DNA of 64,000 nucleotides from contig JAFDVZ010000010.1 of NCBI GenBank assembly GCA_018268715.1, positions 1 through 64,000 on the forward strand, written 5' to 3'. Of this stretch, positions 8,310 through 16,878 are shown one piece after another. Position 1 is the stretch's first letter; each line of letters starts with the position of its first letter. This stretch comes from Acidobacteriota bacterium. GTDB lineage: Bacteria > Acidobacteriota > Terriglobia > Bryobacterales > Bryobacteraceae. Both the position numbers and the translations under genes were made by a program. Below the pieces are notes generated by a model, which saw only the letters and a program-made list of their open reading frames with translations, was not told where the DNA came from and made no database searches.

Positions 8310-8339
8310 CCAGCGACTTCTGTAGCTGGCCGTCGCTGG
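8310..8339. repeat. 8-bp stem hairpin after the CHAT gene
   Basis: CCAGCGAC (8310-8317) pairs with GTCGCTGG (8332-8339) across a 14-base loop, just after the CHAT stop codon. There is no T-tract, so it is not a classic intrinsic terminator, but its position at the operon end suggests an mRNA 3' structure. Confidence 0.45.
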
Positions 8340-8411
8340 TCTGGGGCCCCCACAGCAGAGGCACCTGCGCTACTCATTTGGTGGAATCCAAAGCATGCCC
8401 TACAAAGGGGC

Positions 8412-8675
8412 ATGAGTTCGCAGCACAACGTCAGTCAAAACGGCTCTGGGGCTGGTCGTTCCCTCGACGTTCGTCTTCCGAGCCAGGAACTCCCCCTCAC
8501 CGTCCGGGACGCTGCCGCATATCTCGGCGTCAGCGTTCAAACCGTGTATCTTTGGGTCGAGCGAAAGCAGATTCCCCATCTCCGCGTGATGGGCCGCAAC
8601 ATCCGGTTCCTGAGAACGGATCTTGAGCCCTTCCGCGCCCAGTTCAAACAGGAGGTGGGAAATGGCACGACCTAG
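8412..8675 (+). CDS. Excisionase / MerR-like helix-turn-helix protein
   Basis: The 87-residue protein contains a winged-helix excisionase-type domain (about 28-75): LTVRDAAAYLGVSVQTVYLW, then V-E-R-K-Q-I-P-H-L-R-V-M-G-R-N-I-R-F. Such proteins bind attachment-site DNA and steer integrases toward excision, or act as element regulators. It overlaps the integrase gene by 14 bases, so the two are co-translated. This pairing is the strongest reason to call it a recombination directionality factor rather than a general regulator. Confidence 0.8.
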   Translation: MSSQHNVSQNGSGAGRSLDVRLPSQELPLTVRDAAAYLGVSVQTVYLWVERKQIPHLRVMGRNIRFLRTDLEPFRAQFKQEVGNGTT

Positions 8676-9798
8676 AAGATTGGAAGGAAGAGTTTTCAGA
8701 AAGGAGGAATCACGATTCTGGTGGATGGAGTATCGCGACCGCGACGGAAACCGGCAACGGGAATCAACCAATGCCGAGGACAAGGAAGAAGCACATCGGG
8801 TGCTCCGCGAACGACTGCAGGCGCGGGACGCCAATACCTTGCCGATGCTTCGGAAAGGAGAGCAAATCACCCTCGAACAGTGGGCGGAGCACTTCTTGGA
8901 AGGCTTCTCCAAGCCCCCAATCCGTGCAGAGAAGACGCATCTTTCTTACTCTCGCGTGGTGAAGCACCTCAACGGCATTCTCGGAGAGGTGCTGCTGGTC
9001 GACCTGACGGCAGATCGGATCGAGTCGTACCTTCGGCACCGGTTGGAGCAACCGGTCGAGGTTCGGAGGAGATCCGGCAAGGTATCGAAGGGCCTCGTCA
9101 AAGCCAGTACTGTCCATCAGGAGTTTCGGGTGCTGCGACGGATGTTGAATGTTGCCGTTCGAAAGAAGCTCTTGGTGGCCAACCCATGCTCAGGGGTCGA
9201 GTTCCCAGTGCGCGTCAAGGGGCTGTTCCGTCCGCACTACGTGACCTGGTCGGAGCAACAGCGCATCGAGCAAGCGGCTCCTGCGTACCTTCGCAACGTG
9301 ATTCGAATCATCACGGAGACCGGGCTGCGCGTGTACAAGGAACTCGCCCCGATGAAGAGAACGGATGTCGATCTGGAGAATGCGGTCGTCTGGATCCCCG
9401 ACTCGAAGACGGCAAGCGGAGTGGCCGAGGTGCCATTGACAGACTTGGCGGTCGAAGCTTTCCGCAATCAGATGGCGGAGGTCGGCTCGGGCGAGTATCT
9501 CTTCCCGAACGCCGACGGCACCGGCTTCCAGGCCAGTTTCAAGAAGGTCTGGGGCACGACCCTTCGCAAGGCAGGTGTCCCCTACTTCCGGATCTACGAC
9601 CTTCGGTCGACCTACGCGACCCGGCTCAGTGCGGGCGGCGTAGCCGACGAATGGGTGACACAGCTCCTGCGCCAAGGCGACGCGAAGGTGTTCAAGAAGT
9701 ACTCGCAGATGAAACTGCAGATGAAGCGCGAGGCTCTGCTCAAGCTGAACCGGAAAGCCAATGATAAATCGAGTTCTGGCACAGGCGAGGCGGCATGA
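8662..9798 (+). CDS. Tyrosine recombinase / integrase with altered catalytic boxes
   Basis: The 378-residue protein has an Arm-type N-terminus, a SAM-like core-binding domain (about 70-165) and a catalytic domain (about 190-350). Box I Arg223 (TETGLRVYKEL), Arg315 (YDLRSTYATRL) and Tyr347 (KKYSQM) fit the tyrosine-recombinase order, with the normal 32-residue Arg-Tyr spacing. The first His of HxxR is Tyr312, and the usual L-G-H before the Tyr is L-R-Q. ATG 8662 is chosen because AGGAGGTG precedes it; an upstream ATG at 8623 lies inside the excisionase gene. Its stop is under 100 bases from tRNA-Thr, the probable attachment site. Confidence 0.9.
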   Translation: MARPRRLEGRVFRKEESRFWWMEYRDRDGNRQRESTNAEDKEEAHRVLRERLQARDANTLPMLRKGEQITLEQWAEHFLEGFSKPPIRAEKTHLSYSRVVKHLNGILGEVLLVDLTADRIESYLRHRLEQPVEVRRRSGKVSKGLVKASTVHQEFRVLRRMLNVAVRKKLLVANPCSGVEFPVRVKGLFRPHYVTWSEQQRIEQAAPAYLRNVIRIITETGLRVYKELAPMKRTDVDLENAVVWIPDSKTASGVAEVPLTDLAVEAFRNQMAEVGSGEYLFPNADGTGFQASFKKVWGTTLRKAGVPYFRIYDLRSTYATRLSAGGVADEWVTQLLRQGDAKVFKKYSQMKLQMKREALLKLNRKANDKSSSGTGEAA

Positions 9799-9825
9799 AG
9801 GGGTTTTGGCACAGTTTTGGCACAG
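9774..9825 (+). repeat. Three copies of an 11-bp direct repeat at the integrase 3' end
   Basis: TTTTGGCACAG occurs twice in perfect tandem (9804-9814 and 9815-9825), and a 10/11 match (TTCTGGCACAG) lies at 9774-9784 in the integrase 3' coding end. Repeats of this size between an integrase gene and the tRNA att site fit arm-type binding sites for integrase or excisionase. The role is inferred. Confidence 0.55.
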
Positions 9826-9843
9826 TTGGGGTCCAAAAACGAC

Positions 9844-9870
9844 GATCCCGCGCGGCAACGCTGCGGGATC
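9844..9870 (+). terminator. Hairpin between integrase and tRNA-Thr
   Basis: GATCCCGC (9844-9851) pairs with GCGGGATC (9863-9870) across an 11-base loop, followed by TCATTGATTCTATT. It is a plausible weak terminator for the integrase transcript or a structural element of the attachment region. Confidence 0.45.
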
Positions 9871-9893
9871 TCATTGATTCTATTGGAGAGGTC

Positions 9894-9969
9894 TGGAGCC
9901 ACCCGCCGGGATTGAACCGGCGACCTGCTGATTACGAATCAGCCGCTCTACCAGCTGAGCTAGGGTGGC
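9894..9969 (-). tRNA. tRNA-Thr(CGU)
   Basis: On the minus strand the sequence folds as a 76-base cloverleaf. The acceptor stem is GCCACCC/GGGTGGC, the D-arm contains AGCTCAGCTGGTAGAGC, and the anticodon stem GCTGA/TCAGC holds loop TTCGTAA (anticodon CGT). The T-arm carries GGTTCAATCC, the discriminator base is T, and CCA is encoded. It reads ACG codons. Its 3' end faces the integrase gene, so the 3' half is the likely attachment site of the element to its left. Confidence 0.95.
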
Positions 9970-10160
9970 CCTGCATTTCGATTCTAGCATTCGGGCCCGC
10001 CGATTCTCAATCGATCCCGAAAACATCCTTCCCGCCCCTCGGGCGCTCGAAATCCCTGAATCGTTCCAGAGTCAATCCCCACGGGACCTTCCCAGTGCGA
10101 TACGATGCTCTCGATCCGGTGTGGCGCCAGCGCCTCGAGCGCTGCCGGATCCAGGACCCC

Positions 10161-12470
10161 ATGACCCGTAAACCAGCTCCGCCCGCCCCGTTGGCGCCAT
10201 ACAAGGACCCCGCGCTGACGCCCAAGGCGCGCACCGAAGACCTCCTCGCGCGCATGTCCGTCGACGAAAAGGCCGCCCAGATGGTCTGCCACTGGCAGAT
10301 GAAGGCCCAGACCCTGGTCGACGACCACGGCGCCTTCGACCCCGCCAAGGCCCGCCGCGCCTTCCGCAAAGGTCACGGCCTCGGCCAGGTCGGCCGCCCC
10401 TCCGACGCCGCCGGAGCTCTCGACGCCCGCCAGACCGCCCAACTCACCAACGACATCCAGCGCTTCTTCCTCGAAAACACCCGCCTCGGCATCCCCGTCG
10501 TCTTCCACGAGGAGTGCCTCCACGGCCAGGCCGCCAAAGACGCCACCAGCTTCTCGCAACCCATCGGTCTCGGCGCGACCTTCAACCCCGATCTGGTCGA
10601 AACCCTCTTCACCATGACCGCCGCCGAGGCCCGCTCCCGAGGCGCGCACCAGGCCCTCACTCCCGTCGTCGACGTCGCCCGCGAACCCCGCTGGGGCCGC
10701 GTCGAGGAAACTTACGGCGAGGACCCCTACCTCGTCGCCCAACTCGGCATGGCCGCCGTCCGAGGCTTCCAGGGCGACCGCGCCTTCCGCGACAAGCGCC
10801 ACGTCATCGCCACCATGAAGCACTTCGCCGCCCACGGCCAGCCCGAGTCCGGCATGAACTGCGCCCCGGTCAACATCAGCGAGCGCACCCTGCGCGAAAC
10901 CTTCCTTTACCCGTTCCAGAAGACCATCCAGGACGCCGGCGCCATCAGCGTCATGGCGTCATACAACGAAATCGACGGCGTCCCCTCCCACGCCTCGCGC
11001 TGGCTCCTCGACACGGTCCTGCGCAAGGAGTGGGGCTTCGCAGGCTACGTCGTGTCGGACTATTACGCCATCTGGGAACTCGGCTACCGACCCGACACCC
11101 ACGGCCACTTCGTCGCCGCCGACAAGAAGGAATCCTGCCGTCTCGCCGTGGAAGCCGGCGTCAACATCGAGTTACCCGAGCCCGACTGCTATCTCCACCT
11201 GGCTGAACTCGTTCGCAAAGGCGTTATCCCCGAAGCCCGCCTCGACGAACTCGTCGCGCCGATGCTCTACTGGAAATTCGCCCTGGGCCTGTTCGACGAC
11301 CCCTACGTCGATCCCGAAGCCGCCGCGGCATTAGTCGGCTGCGACGCCCATCGCGAGTTAGCCCTCCAGGCCGCCCGCGAGACCATCACGCTACTCAAGA
11401 ACGATAACTCGATCCTCCCGCTCGACCCGTCCACGCTTAAAACTATCGCCGTCATCGGCCCTAACTCGGACCGTTCCCTGCAAGGCGGTTACTCAGGCGT
11501 CCCCAAGCAGGAAATTCGCATCCTCGAAGGCATCCGCCAGCGCGCCGGAAAGCACATGAAAGTGCTCCACAGCGAAGGCTGCCAGATCACCGTTGGCGGC
11601 AGTTGGAACCAGGACGCGGTAACTCCCTCGGATCCCGCCGAGGACCGCCGCCAGATCGCCGAAGCCGTCAAGGTCGCCCGCAAGGCCGACGTCGTGGTGC
11701 TCGTCATCGGAGAGAACGAACAGACCTCCCGCGAGGCATGGAGCCTGGTCCACATGGGCGACCGCGCCAACCTGAACCTGGTAGGCCGCCAGCAGGACCT
11801 CTTCGACGCCCTCCACGCCACCGGCAAGCCCATCGTAGTGCTGCTATTCAACGGACGGCCGCTGTCCGTGCCCATCATCGCCGAAAAAGCTGCGGCGCTG
11901 GTCGAATGCTGGTATCTCGGACAGGAAGGCGGCCGGGCGGTGGCCGAGGTCCTGTTCGGCGATGTCAACCCGAGCGGCAAACTCCCCATCACCATCCCCC
12001 GCTCGGTGGGTCACTCGCCGTCTTTTTATAACTACAAACCCTCGGCCCGGCGCGGCTTCCTGTTTGACGACGTCACGCCCCTCTACGCCTTCGGCTACGG
12101 CCTGAGTTACACCACCTTCGAGATATCGAACGTCCGGCTGGAGCGCAAAACCATCGCGGCGGACGCCTCCACGCGCATGCTGTGCGACGTGCGCAACACG
12201 GGCCAGCGAGCCGGCGCCGAAGTCGTCCAAATGTACATCCGCGACAAAGTCTCCAGCGTAACTCGCCCCGTGAAGGAGTTAAAAGGCTTTCGCAAGGTCT
12301 TCCTCGCTCCCGGCGAGACCGCGACGGTGGCCCTCGATATCACTCCGGACCGTCTGGCTTTCTGGAACGTCGACATGCAGTACGTCGTCGAACCCGGCGA
12401 GTTCGAAATCATGGTCGGCGCGTCTTCCCGCGACTGCGACCTGACGAAACTGACCCTGAAAGTCAAGTAA
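10161..12470 (+). CDS. Glycoside hydrolase family 3 beta-glycosidase
   Basis: The 769-residue enzyme has the GH3 (alpha/beta)8 domain (about 20-340), with V-V-S-D-Y placing the nucleophile at Asp300. An alpha/beta sandwich domain follows (about 395-620), then a fibronectin III-like C-terminus (about 680-760). It should release glucose or xylose from the non-reducing end of beta-linked oligosaccharides. No signal peptide is visible, so it is probably cytoplasmic. ATG 10161 was chosen; a GTG at 10096 is possible, while longer readings run through the tRNA and are excluded. A GPH-family sugar symporter starts 12 bases downstream, which suggests import followed by internal hydrolysis. The exact substrate is not determinable. 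Confidence 0.93.
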   Translation: MTRKPAPPAPLAPYKDPALTPKARTEDLLARMSVDEKAAQMVCHWQMKAQTLVDDHGAFDPAKARRAFRKGHGLGQVGRPSDAAGALDARQTAQLTNDIQRFFLENTRLGIPVVFHEECLHGQAAKDATSFSQPIGLGATFNPDLVETLFTMTAAEARSRGAHQALTPVVDVAREPRWGRVEETYGEDPYLVAQLGMAAVRGFQGDRAFRDKRHVIATMKHFAAHGQPESGMNCAPVNISERTLRETFLYPFQKTIQDAGAISVMASYNEIDGVPSHASRWLLDTVLRKEWGFAGYVVSDYYAIWELGYRPDTHGHFVAADKKESCRLAVEAGVNIELPEPDCYLHLAELVRKGVIPEARLDELVAPMLYWKFALGLFDDPYVDPEAAAALVGCDAHRELALQAARETITLLKNDNSILPLDPSTLKTIAVIGPNSDRSLQGGYSGVPKQEIRILEGIRQRAGKHMKVLHSEGCQITVGGSWNQDAVTPSDPAEDRRQIAEAVKVARKADVVVLVIGENEQTSREAWSLVHMGDRANLNLVGRQQDLFDALHATGKPIVVLLFNGRPLSVPIIAEKAAALVECWYLGQEGGRAVAEVLFGDVNPSGKLPITIPRSVGHSPSFYNYKPSARRGFLFDDVTPLYAFGYGLSYTTFEISNVRLERKTIAADASTRMLCDVRNTGQRAGAEVVQMYIRDKVSSVTRPVKELKGFRKVFLAPGETATVALDITPDRLAFWNVDMQYVVEPGEFEIMVGASSRDCDLTKLTLKVK

Positions 12471-12482
12471 TCGAGGCAACCC

Positions 12483-13979
12483 GTGGCTGACACTAATAAG
12501 AAACTGTCCTTCGTCGAAAAGGCCGGCTACAGTTTGGGCGACGGCGCGGCCAACTTCGTCTTCCAGACGATGATCATGTTCCAGCTCACCTTCTATACGG
12601 ACACGCTGGGCATCTCCGCCGCCGCGGCCGGGTCGTTGCTGCTGGTCGCCCGCCTGTGGGACGCATTCTTCGACCCCATGATGGGCGCGATGGCCGACCG
12701 AACACAAACCCGCTGGGGCAAGTTCCGTCCCTGGGTCCTCTGGACCGCCGTTCCCTGGGGCGTCGTCATGGTGCTGGCCTACACCGCGCCCAGTCTCGAC
12801 TTCACCGGCAAGCTGATCTACGCCACCGTCACCAACATCCTGTTGATGACTCTATATTCGGCCAATAACACGCCCTACTCCGCGCTGACCGGAGTCATGA
12901 CGGCTGACATCAATGAGCGCACCACTCTATCGAGTTACCGTTTTGTCGCCGTAATGATCGCCCAGATCGTCGTAGCCGGTTTCACGCTGCCCCTGGTGGC
13001 CAAATTCGGCCAGGGTGACAACGCGCGAGGATGGCGGATGACCATGTCGGTGTGGGCGGTCATCTGCGTCGCCTGCTTCCTCATCACCTTCGCCACAACC
13101 CGCGAGCGAATCCGCCCCAACCCGGAACAGAAATCCAGCCTGCGCGCCGACTTCAGCGGCCTGCTCAAGAACTCGCCCTGGATCTGCATGTTCACCGTCA
13201 CGCTATTCCACTTCGGAATGCTAGCCATGCGCGGCGGCTCCATGTATTACTACTTTCAATACTACGTGGACCAGACCAAACTCCTCGGCCTCCTACAATC
13301 GTTGGGACTCGACAACGCGACGGGAACCGGAGTCGGCCAATTCCTGCTCAACACCTTCGGCCTGGTAGTCAACTCCACTCGCACCAACGTCGCGGGCGTC
13401 GGTTACAGCCTGTTCTCCATGTCGAGTCAGATCGTCACCCTGTTAGGAGTTCTAACTTCCACTTGGCTCACCATCCGCTACGGCAAGAAGGTGGTCGCTA
13501 TCTGGGGCTTCGTGCTGACCACCACCGTCACGGTCCTGTTCATATTCCTGCCGGCTGACGCCATCGGCGCTACGATCCTGCTGGAGTGGCTGCGCGTGCT
13601 GACCTATGGACCCACCATTCCGCTGCTATGGTCCATGTTCGCCGATGTAGCGGATTACGCCGAATGGCAGACCGGCCGACGCGCGACTGGCATCGTCTAC
13701 GCCACCATCATTTTTGGCCTGAAGGCCGGCCTATCGCTCGGCGGCGCCGTCGCCGGATGGTTGCTTTCGGGCTTCGGCTATCAGGCCAACGCCGCCCAGA
13801 CGACCACCTCGCTGCTGGGAATCCGCCTGGTCATCAGCGTATTCCCAGCCATATTCCTGGGCGTCGTGATCGTTTGTCTGATTCTTTATAAAATCGATAA
13901 GACGCTGAACCTGCGCATCGCCTCCGAGTTAGCGGAGCGCCGCGCGCGGTTTGCGCCTTCCGAAGGTTCTGCCTCCTGA
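12483..13979 (+). CDS. GPH-family (MFS) sugar:cation symporter
   Basis: The 498-residue membrane protein has about 12 hydrophobic segments. It carries GPH signatures near the N-terminus: KAGYSLGDGAANF, then A-R-L-W-D-A-F-F-D-P-M-M-G and D-R-T-Q-T-R-W-G-K-F-R-P-W. This family (MelB, XynP, UidB relatives) imports glycosides, pentosides or glucuronides with H+ or Na+. Translation begins at GTG 12483, directly after the GH3 gene, indicating one operon. The middle loop (about residues 260-300) is longer than usual for the family. The partner glycosidase suggests a beta-linked disaccharide as cargo. Confidence 0.9.
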   Translation: MADTNKKLSFVEKAGYSLGDGAANFVFQTMIMFQLTFYTDTLGISAAAAGSLLLVARLWDAFFDPMMGAMADRTQTRWGKFRPWVLWTAVPWGVVMVLAYTAPSLDFTGKLIYATVTNILLMTLYSANNTPYSALTGVMTADINERTTLSSYRFVAVMIAQIVVAGFTLPLVAKFGQGDNARGWRMTMSVWAVICVACFLITFATTRERIRPNPEQKSSLRADFSGLLKNSPWICMFTVTLFHFGMLAMRGGSMYYYFQYYVDQTKLLGLLQSLGLDNATGTGVGQFLLNTFGLVVNSTRTNVAGVGYSLFSMSSQIVTLLGVLTSTWLTIRYGKKVVAIWGFVLTTTVTVLFIFLPADAIGATILLEWLRVLTYGPTIPLLWSMFADVADYAEWQTGRRATGIVYATIIFGLKAGLSLGGAVAGWLLSGFGYQANAAQTTTSLLGIRLVISVFPAIFLGVVIVCLILYKIDKTLNLRIASELAERRARFAPSEGSAS

Positions 13980-14001
13980 AGCAGATGCTGCGGACGGGCG
14001 G

Positions 14002-14391
14002 TCATGGCTCCGGCCAGCGGCCGCCCGCGAGCAGTTTCAACTTCGACACATCCCACGCATACCGATACGTCCATGCCGCTCGCGACGCCCCATCGGGCGA
14101 CCGCGCTATGACAGCCACGCGGACATACTCATCGCCCTCGATATCATCGGTAACTCGCAATAACTCGGCGAAGTCGAGCGACTCGAGTAACTCACCCTCC
14201 ACCGGCCCCTCGCCATCGAGACTGAGCGCCGGATAGGGGCCGGTATCATACAGCGTCCCCGGCACGCTCCAGCCCGCCAGCGCCCGGCTTACCAGCCCCT
14301 TCACCGCCTCGAAGTTGTAATAGCCCTGTTTCAGCGTCCCGTACACGAACAGGCAGTCCGGTACGGGATTCACGTGACCGTCGGAACGCAT
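14002..14391 (-). CDS. Gamma-glutamylcyclotransferase-like (AIG2/GGCT) protein
   Basis: The 129-residue protein has the hallmark F-V-Y-G-T-L-K-Q-G near residue 15, the P-A-L-S-L-D-G-E-G and V-E-G-E-L turn, and an acidic D-D-I-E-G-D-E-Y segment holding the catalytic Glu region. GGCT-fold enzymes release 5-oxoproline from gamma-glutamyl amines or peptides; the substrate here is not predictable. It lies six bases downstream of the dehydrogenase gene on the same strand and is probably co-transcribed. Confidence 0.85.
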   Translation of the reverse strand: MRSDGHVNPVPDCLFVYGTLKQGYYNFEAVKGLVSRALAGWSVPGTLYDTGPYPALSLDGEGPVEGELLESLDFAELLRVTDDIEGDEYVRVAVIARSPDGASRAAWTYRYAWDVSKLKLLAGGRWPEP

Positions 14392-14397
14392 CGGCGG

Positions 14398-15399
14398 TCA
14401 GTAACCCTTGTCCTTATCCACCACGTTCACCAGCGGTTCTCCGTTGGCGAAGCGCCGCAGATTCTCCTTAAAGGTCCCGGTCATGCGCTCGTTGATATGG
14501 TCGGACATGCCGGCCACATGGGGCGTAATGATCACGTTTGAGAACTTCCGCAGCGGATGATCTTCGGGCAGCGGCTCGGGATCGGTAACGTCCAGCCCCG
14601 CGCCCGCCAGCTTCCGGCTGTCGATCGCCTTCACCAGCGCATTCGTGTCATAAAGCCCGCCACGGCTGACGACAATGAAGTATGCGCCGCGCTTCATCAA
14701 ATCGAACTGCGCCGCGCCCACCATCTTGTGGCTCTCCTTGGTGTGCGGCGCCGACACGAACACCACGTCGGCCTCTGGAAGGACGTCATTCAGACGATCC
14801 GCCTTCACGGTCCGCGCCAGGAACGGCATGTATGGTTTATCCTCGGGGTCGACGCCGATCACCTTCATCCCGAACGCCGCGGCGCGCACGGCAATCTGAA
14901 CGCCAATGCCGCCCACTCCAATCACCACCGCCGTCTTGCCCGGCAACTCGACCGACGGATAGGGATCGGTGCGAGTCACCAGCGGATGACCGATGAACAA
15001 ATCCAGCCGCCGGGTCATATAAAGCAACATCGCAAAGGCATGATCGGCGATCTCCGGCCCCTGCACAATCCGGTTGTTGGTCAGCACGATGTTGCTCGCT
15101 CGCAACGCGTCGCCCTTCGGCCCCAACAGGATGCGCTCCACGCCGGCGCTCGGACATTGCACCCACTTCAGCTTTTTGCCGGCCTTCACCTCCTCCGGGC
15201 GGATCTCGCCGATAAAGCCGTCGGCGTCGGCGATCTCGCTCATCACCGCCGCGCGCGGCACGGATACGATCCGCACCTGCGGCGAGACGCTCTGCAACTC
15301 CCGCACCCTCTCGGGCGAGGCGTCCGCTATCACCACCTTCTTCGTTTGCGCCGGAAGTCCGGCGCAGGCCAGCACCAACCACACCGCAAAACGCTTCAT
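14398..15399 (-). CDS. D-2-hydroxyacid dehydrogenase with a signal-peptide-like N-terminus
   Basis: The 333-residue protein starts with an apparent Sec signal (MKRFAVWLVLACAGLPAQ). The NAD(P)-binding domain (about 100-295) has a G-V-G-G-I-G-V-Q-I-A Rossmann turn. Catalytic Arg lies in V-V-S-R-G-G-L-Y-D and His in T-P-H-V-A-G-M. The family interconverts 2-oxoacids and D-2-hydroxyacids with NAD(P)H. Export is odd because nicotinamide cofactors are cytoplasmic; if real, the cofactor may be tightly bound or absent. It is divergent from a Tat-exported Gfo/Idh/MocA oxidoreductase, 77 bases between starts, so the two may share regulation. Confidence 0.88.
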   Translation of the reverse strand: MKRFAVWLVLACAGLPAQTKKVVIADASPERVRELQSVSPQVRIVSVPRAAVMSEIADADGFIGEIRPEEVKAGKKLKWVQCPSAGVERILLGPKGDALRASNIVLTNNRIVQGPEIADHAFAMLLYMTRRLDLFIGHPLVTRTDPYPSVELPGKTAVVIGVGGIGVQIAVRAAAFGMKVIGVDPEDKPYMPFLARTVKADRLNDVLPEADVVFVSAPHTKESHKMVGAAQFDLMKRGAYFIVVSRGGLYDTNALVKAIDSRKLAGAGLDVTDPEPLPEDHPLRKFSNVIITPHVAGMSDHINERMTGTFKENLRRFANGEPLVNVVDKDKGY

Positions 15400-15476
15400 G
15401 ATTCTCCTCGGTTCACCATCAGTTCAGGGTCTGAAATATGCATGATATGCTTACCGACGGGAAACGAGGTACCTCG

Positions 15477-16877
15477 ATGAACGAACGCAAATCCGACGGC
15501 ACATCCCGCCGTGAGTTTCTGACCAACACGACGCGCACCGTAAGCGCCTCCGCCCTTGCTGGAATCGCGCTCCCGGCCGTGCACGCAGCCGAAAGCAACA
15601 CCATCCAACTGGCGTTGGTGGGATGCGGCGGACGCGGCACTGGCGCGGCGACAGACGCCCTCACCATCAGCAACGGCCCCATCAAGCTGGTGTCGATGGC
15701 CGACGTTGTGCCGAAGAAGATGAGCGACAGCTACGACAAGCTGAAAACGCAATTCGGCGATCGCGTGGACGTGCCTGCGGACCGCCGCTTCCTCGGCTAC
15801 GACGCCTATCAGCATGCGATGGATGCGTTGAAGCCCGGCGACGTCGTGATCCTGGGCACGCCGCCCGCCTTCCGTTGGGTGATGTTTTCGCGCGCCATCG
15901 AGAAGGGTCTGAACGTCTTCATGGAAAAGCCCGTCACCGTCGACGGGCCCACCACTCGCCGCATGCTGAAGCTCGGCGAACTCTCGCAGCAGAAGGGCCT
16001 GAAGGTCGGCGTGGGCCTGATGGTGCGCCACTGCCGCGCCCGCCAGGAATTGAAGAAGCGCATCCAGGACGGCGCCATCGGCGAGATCGTCGCCATGCGC
16101 GGCTACCGCATGGGACAGGGCGGCGGCACGTCCGGCCCATGCCCGGCCGGCGTCAGCGAACTCGGCTGGCAGATCGGCCACTTCCACGCTTTCCTGTGGG
16201 CGTCGGGCGGCGTCTTCAGCGACTACTACATCCACCAGATCGACGAATGCAGTTGGATGAAAGGCGTCTGGCCCGTTGAAGCGCACGCCATGGGCGGCCG
16301 CCACTATCGCGGCGATTCGCTCGACCAGAACCTCGACACCTACCACGTCGAATACGTCTATCCCGACGGCACGCGCCTGTTCTTTGACGGCCGCAACATG
16401 AAGGGTTGCCGCGATGAGTTCGCCAGCTATGCCCACGGCTCGAAGGGCTCCGCGGCGATCTCGACGTTATCCCACACGCCCGGCATTACCCGCATTTACT
16501 CGGGCCAGAAGATCCCCCGCGTCAACAGCCGCAAGGAACTGCCGCTGCCCGAAGATCCCAACGTGGTGTGGGCCTATCCACAGCCCGAGCGCAGCCCCTA
16601 TCTGTGGGAATGGGACGACCTGATCGCCGCCATCCGCGACGACAAGCCGTACAACGAGGTGAAGCGCGGCGCTGAAGCGAGCCTGGTGGCCTCCATGGGC
16701 CGCATGGCCGCCCACACCGGCCAGATCATCACCTTCGATCAGATCCTGAACTGCGAGCACGAGTTCGCGCCCGACGTCGACAAGCTGACGTTGGATGGGC
16801 CGCCGCCATTGCGCCTGATGGCCGACGGCCGTTATCCGGTGCCGCAACCGGGCATCAAGACCGATCGCGAGTATTAA
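15477..16877 (+). CDS. Tat-exported Gfo/Idh/MocA family oxidoreductase
   Basis: The 466-residue protein has a twin-arginine signal (S-R-R-E-F-L-T-N-T, cleavage near A-V-H-A-A) at residues 8-38. A Rossmann fold follows with L-V-G-C-G-G-R-G, then the family motif M-E-K-P-V-T-V-D and a large C-terminal alpha/beta domain. Such enzymes oxidise or reduce sugars or cyclitols with tightly bound NAD(P), and Tat export of a folded, cofactor-loaded enzyme is a known pattern. ATG 15477 is preferred over 15438 because the Tat motif then sits normally near the start. The 3' end is convergent with the ADOP permease, one base apart. Confidence 0.9.
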   Translation: MNERKSDGTSRREFLTNTTRTVSASALAGIALPAVHAAESNTIQLALVGCGGRGTGAATDALTISNGPIKLVSMADVVPKKMSDSYDKLKTQFGDRVDVPADRRFLGYDAYQHAMDALKPGDVVILGTPPAFRWVMFSRAIEKGLNVFMEKPVTVDGPTTRRMLKLGELSQQKGLKVGVGLMVRHCRARQELKKRIQDGAIGEIVAMRGYRMGQGGGTSGPCPAGVSELGWQIGHFHAFLWASGGVFSDYYIHQIDECSWMKGVWPVEAHAMGGRHYRGDSLDQNLDTYHVEYVYPDGTRLFFDGRNMKGCRDEFASYAHGSKGSAAISTLSHTPGITRIYSGQKIPRVNSRKELPLPEDPNVVWAYPQPERSPYLWEWDDLIAAIRDDKPYNEVKRGAEASLVASMGRMAAHTGQIITFDQILNCEHEFAPDVDKLTLDGPPPLRLMADGRYPVPQPGIKTDREY

Positions 16878-16878
16878 C

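Noticed and set aside
9795..10160. Upstream extension of the GH3 gene
   Set aside because: It would read through the tRNA-Thr gene and has no family similarity; the GH3 N-terminus fits the ATG at 10161.
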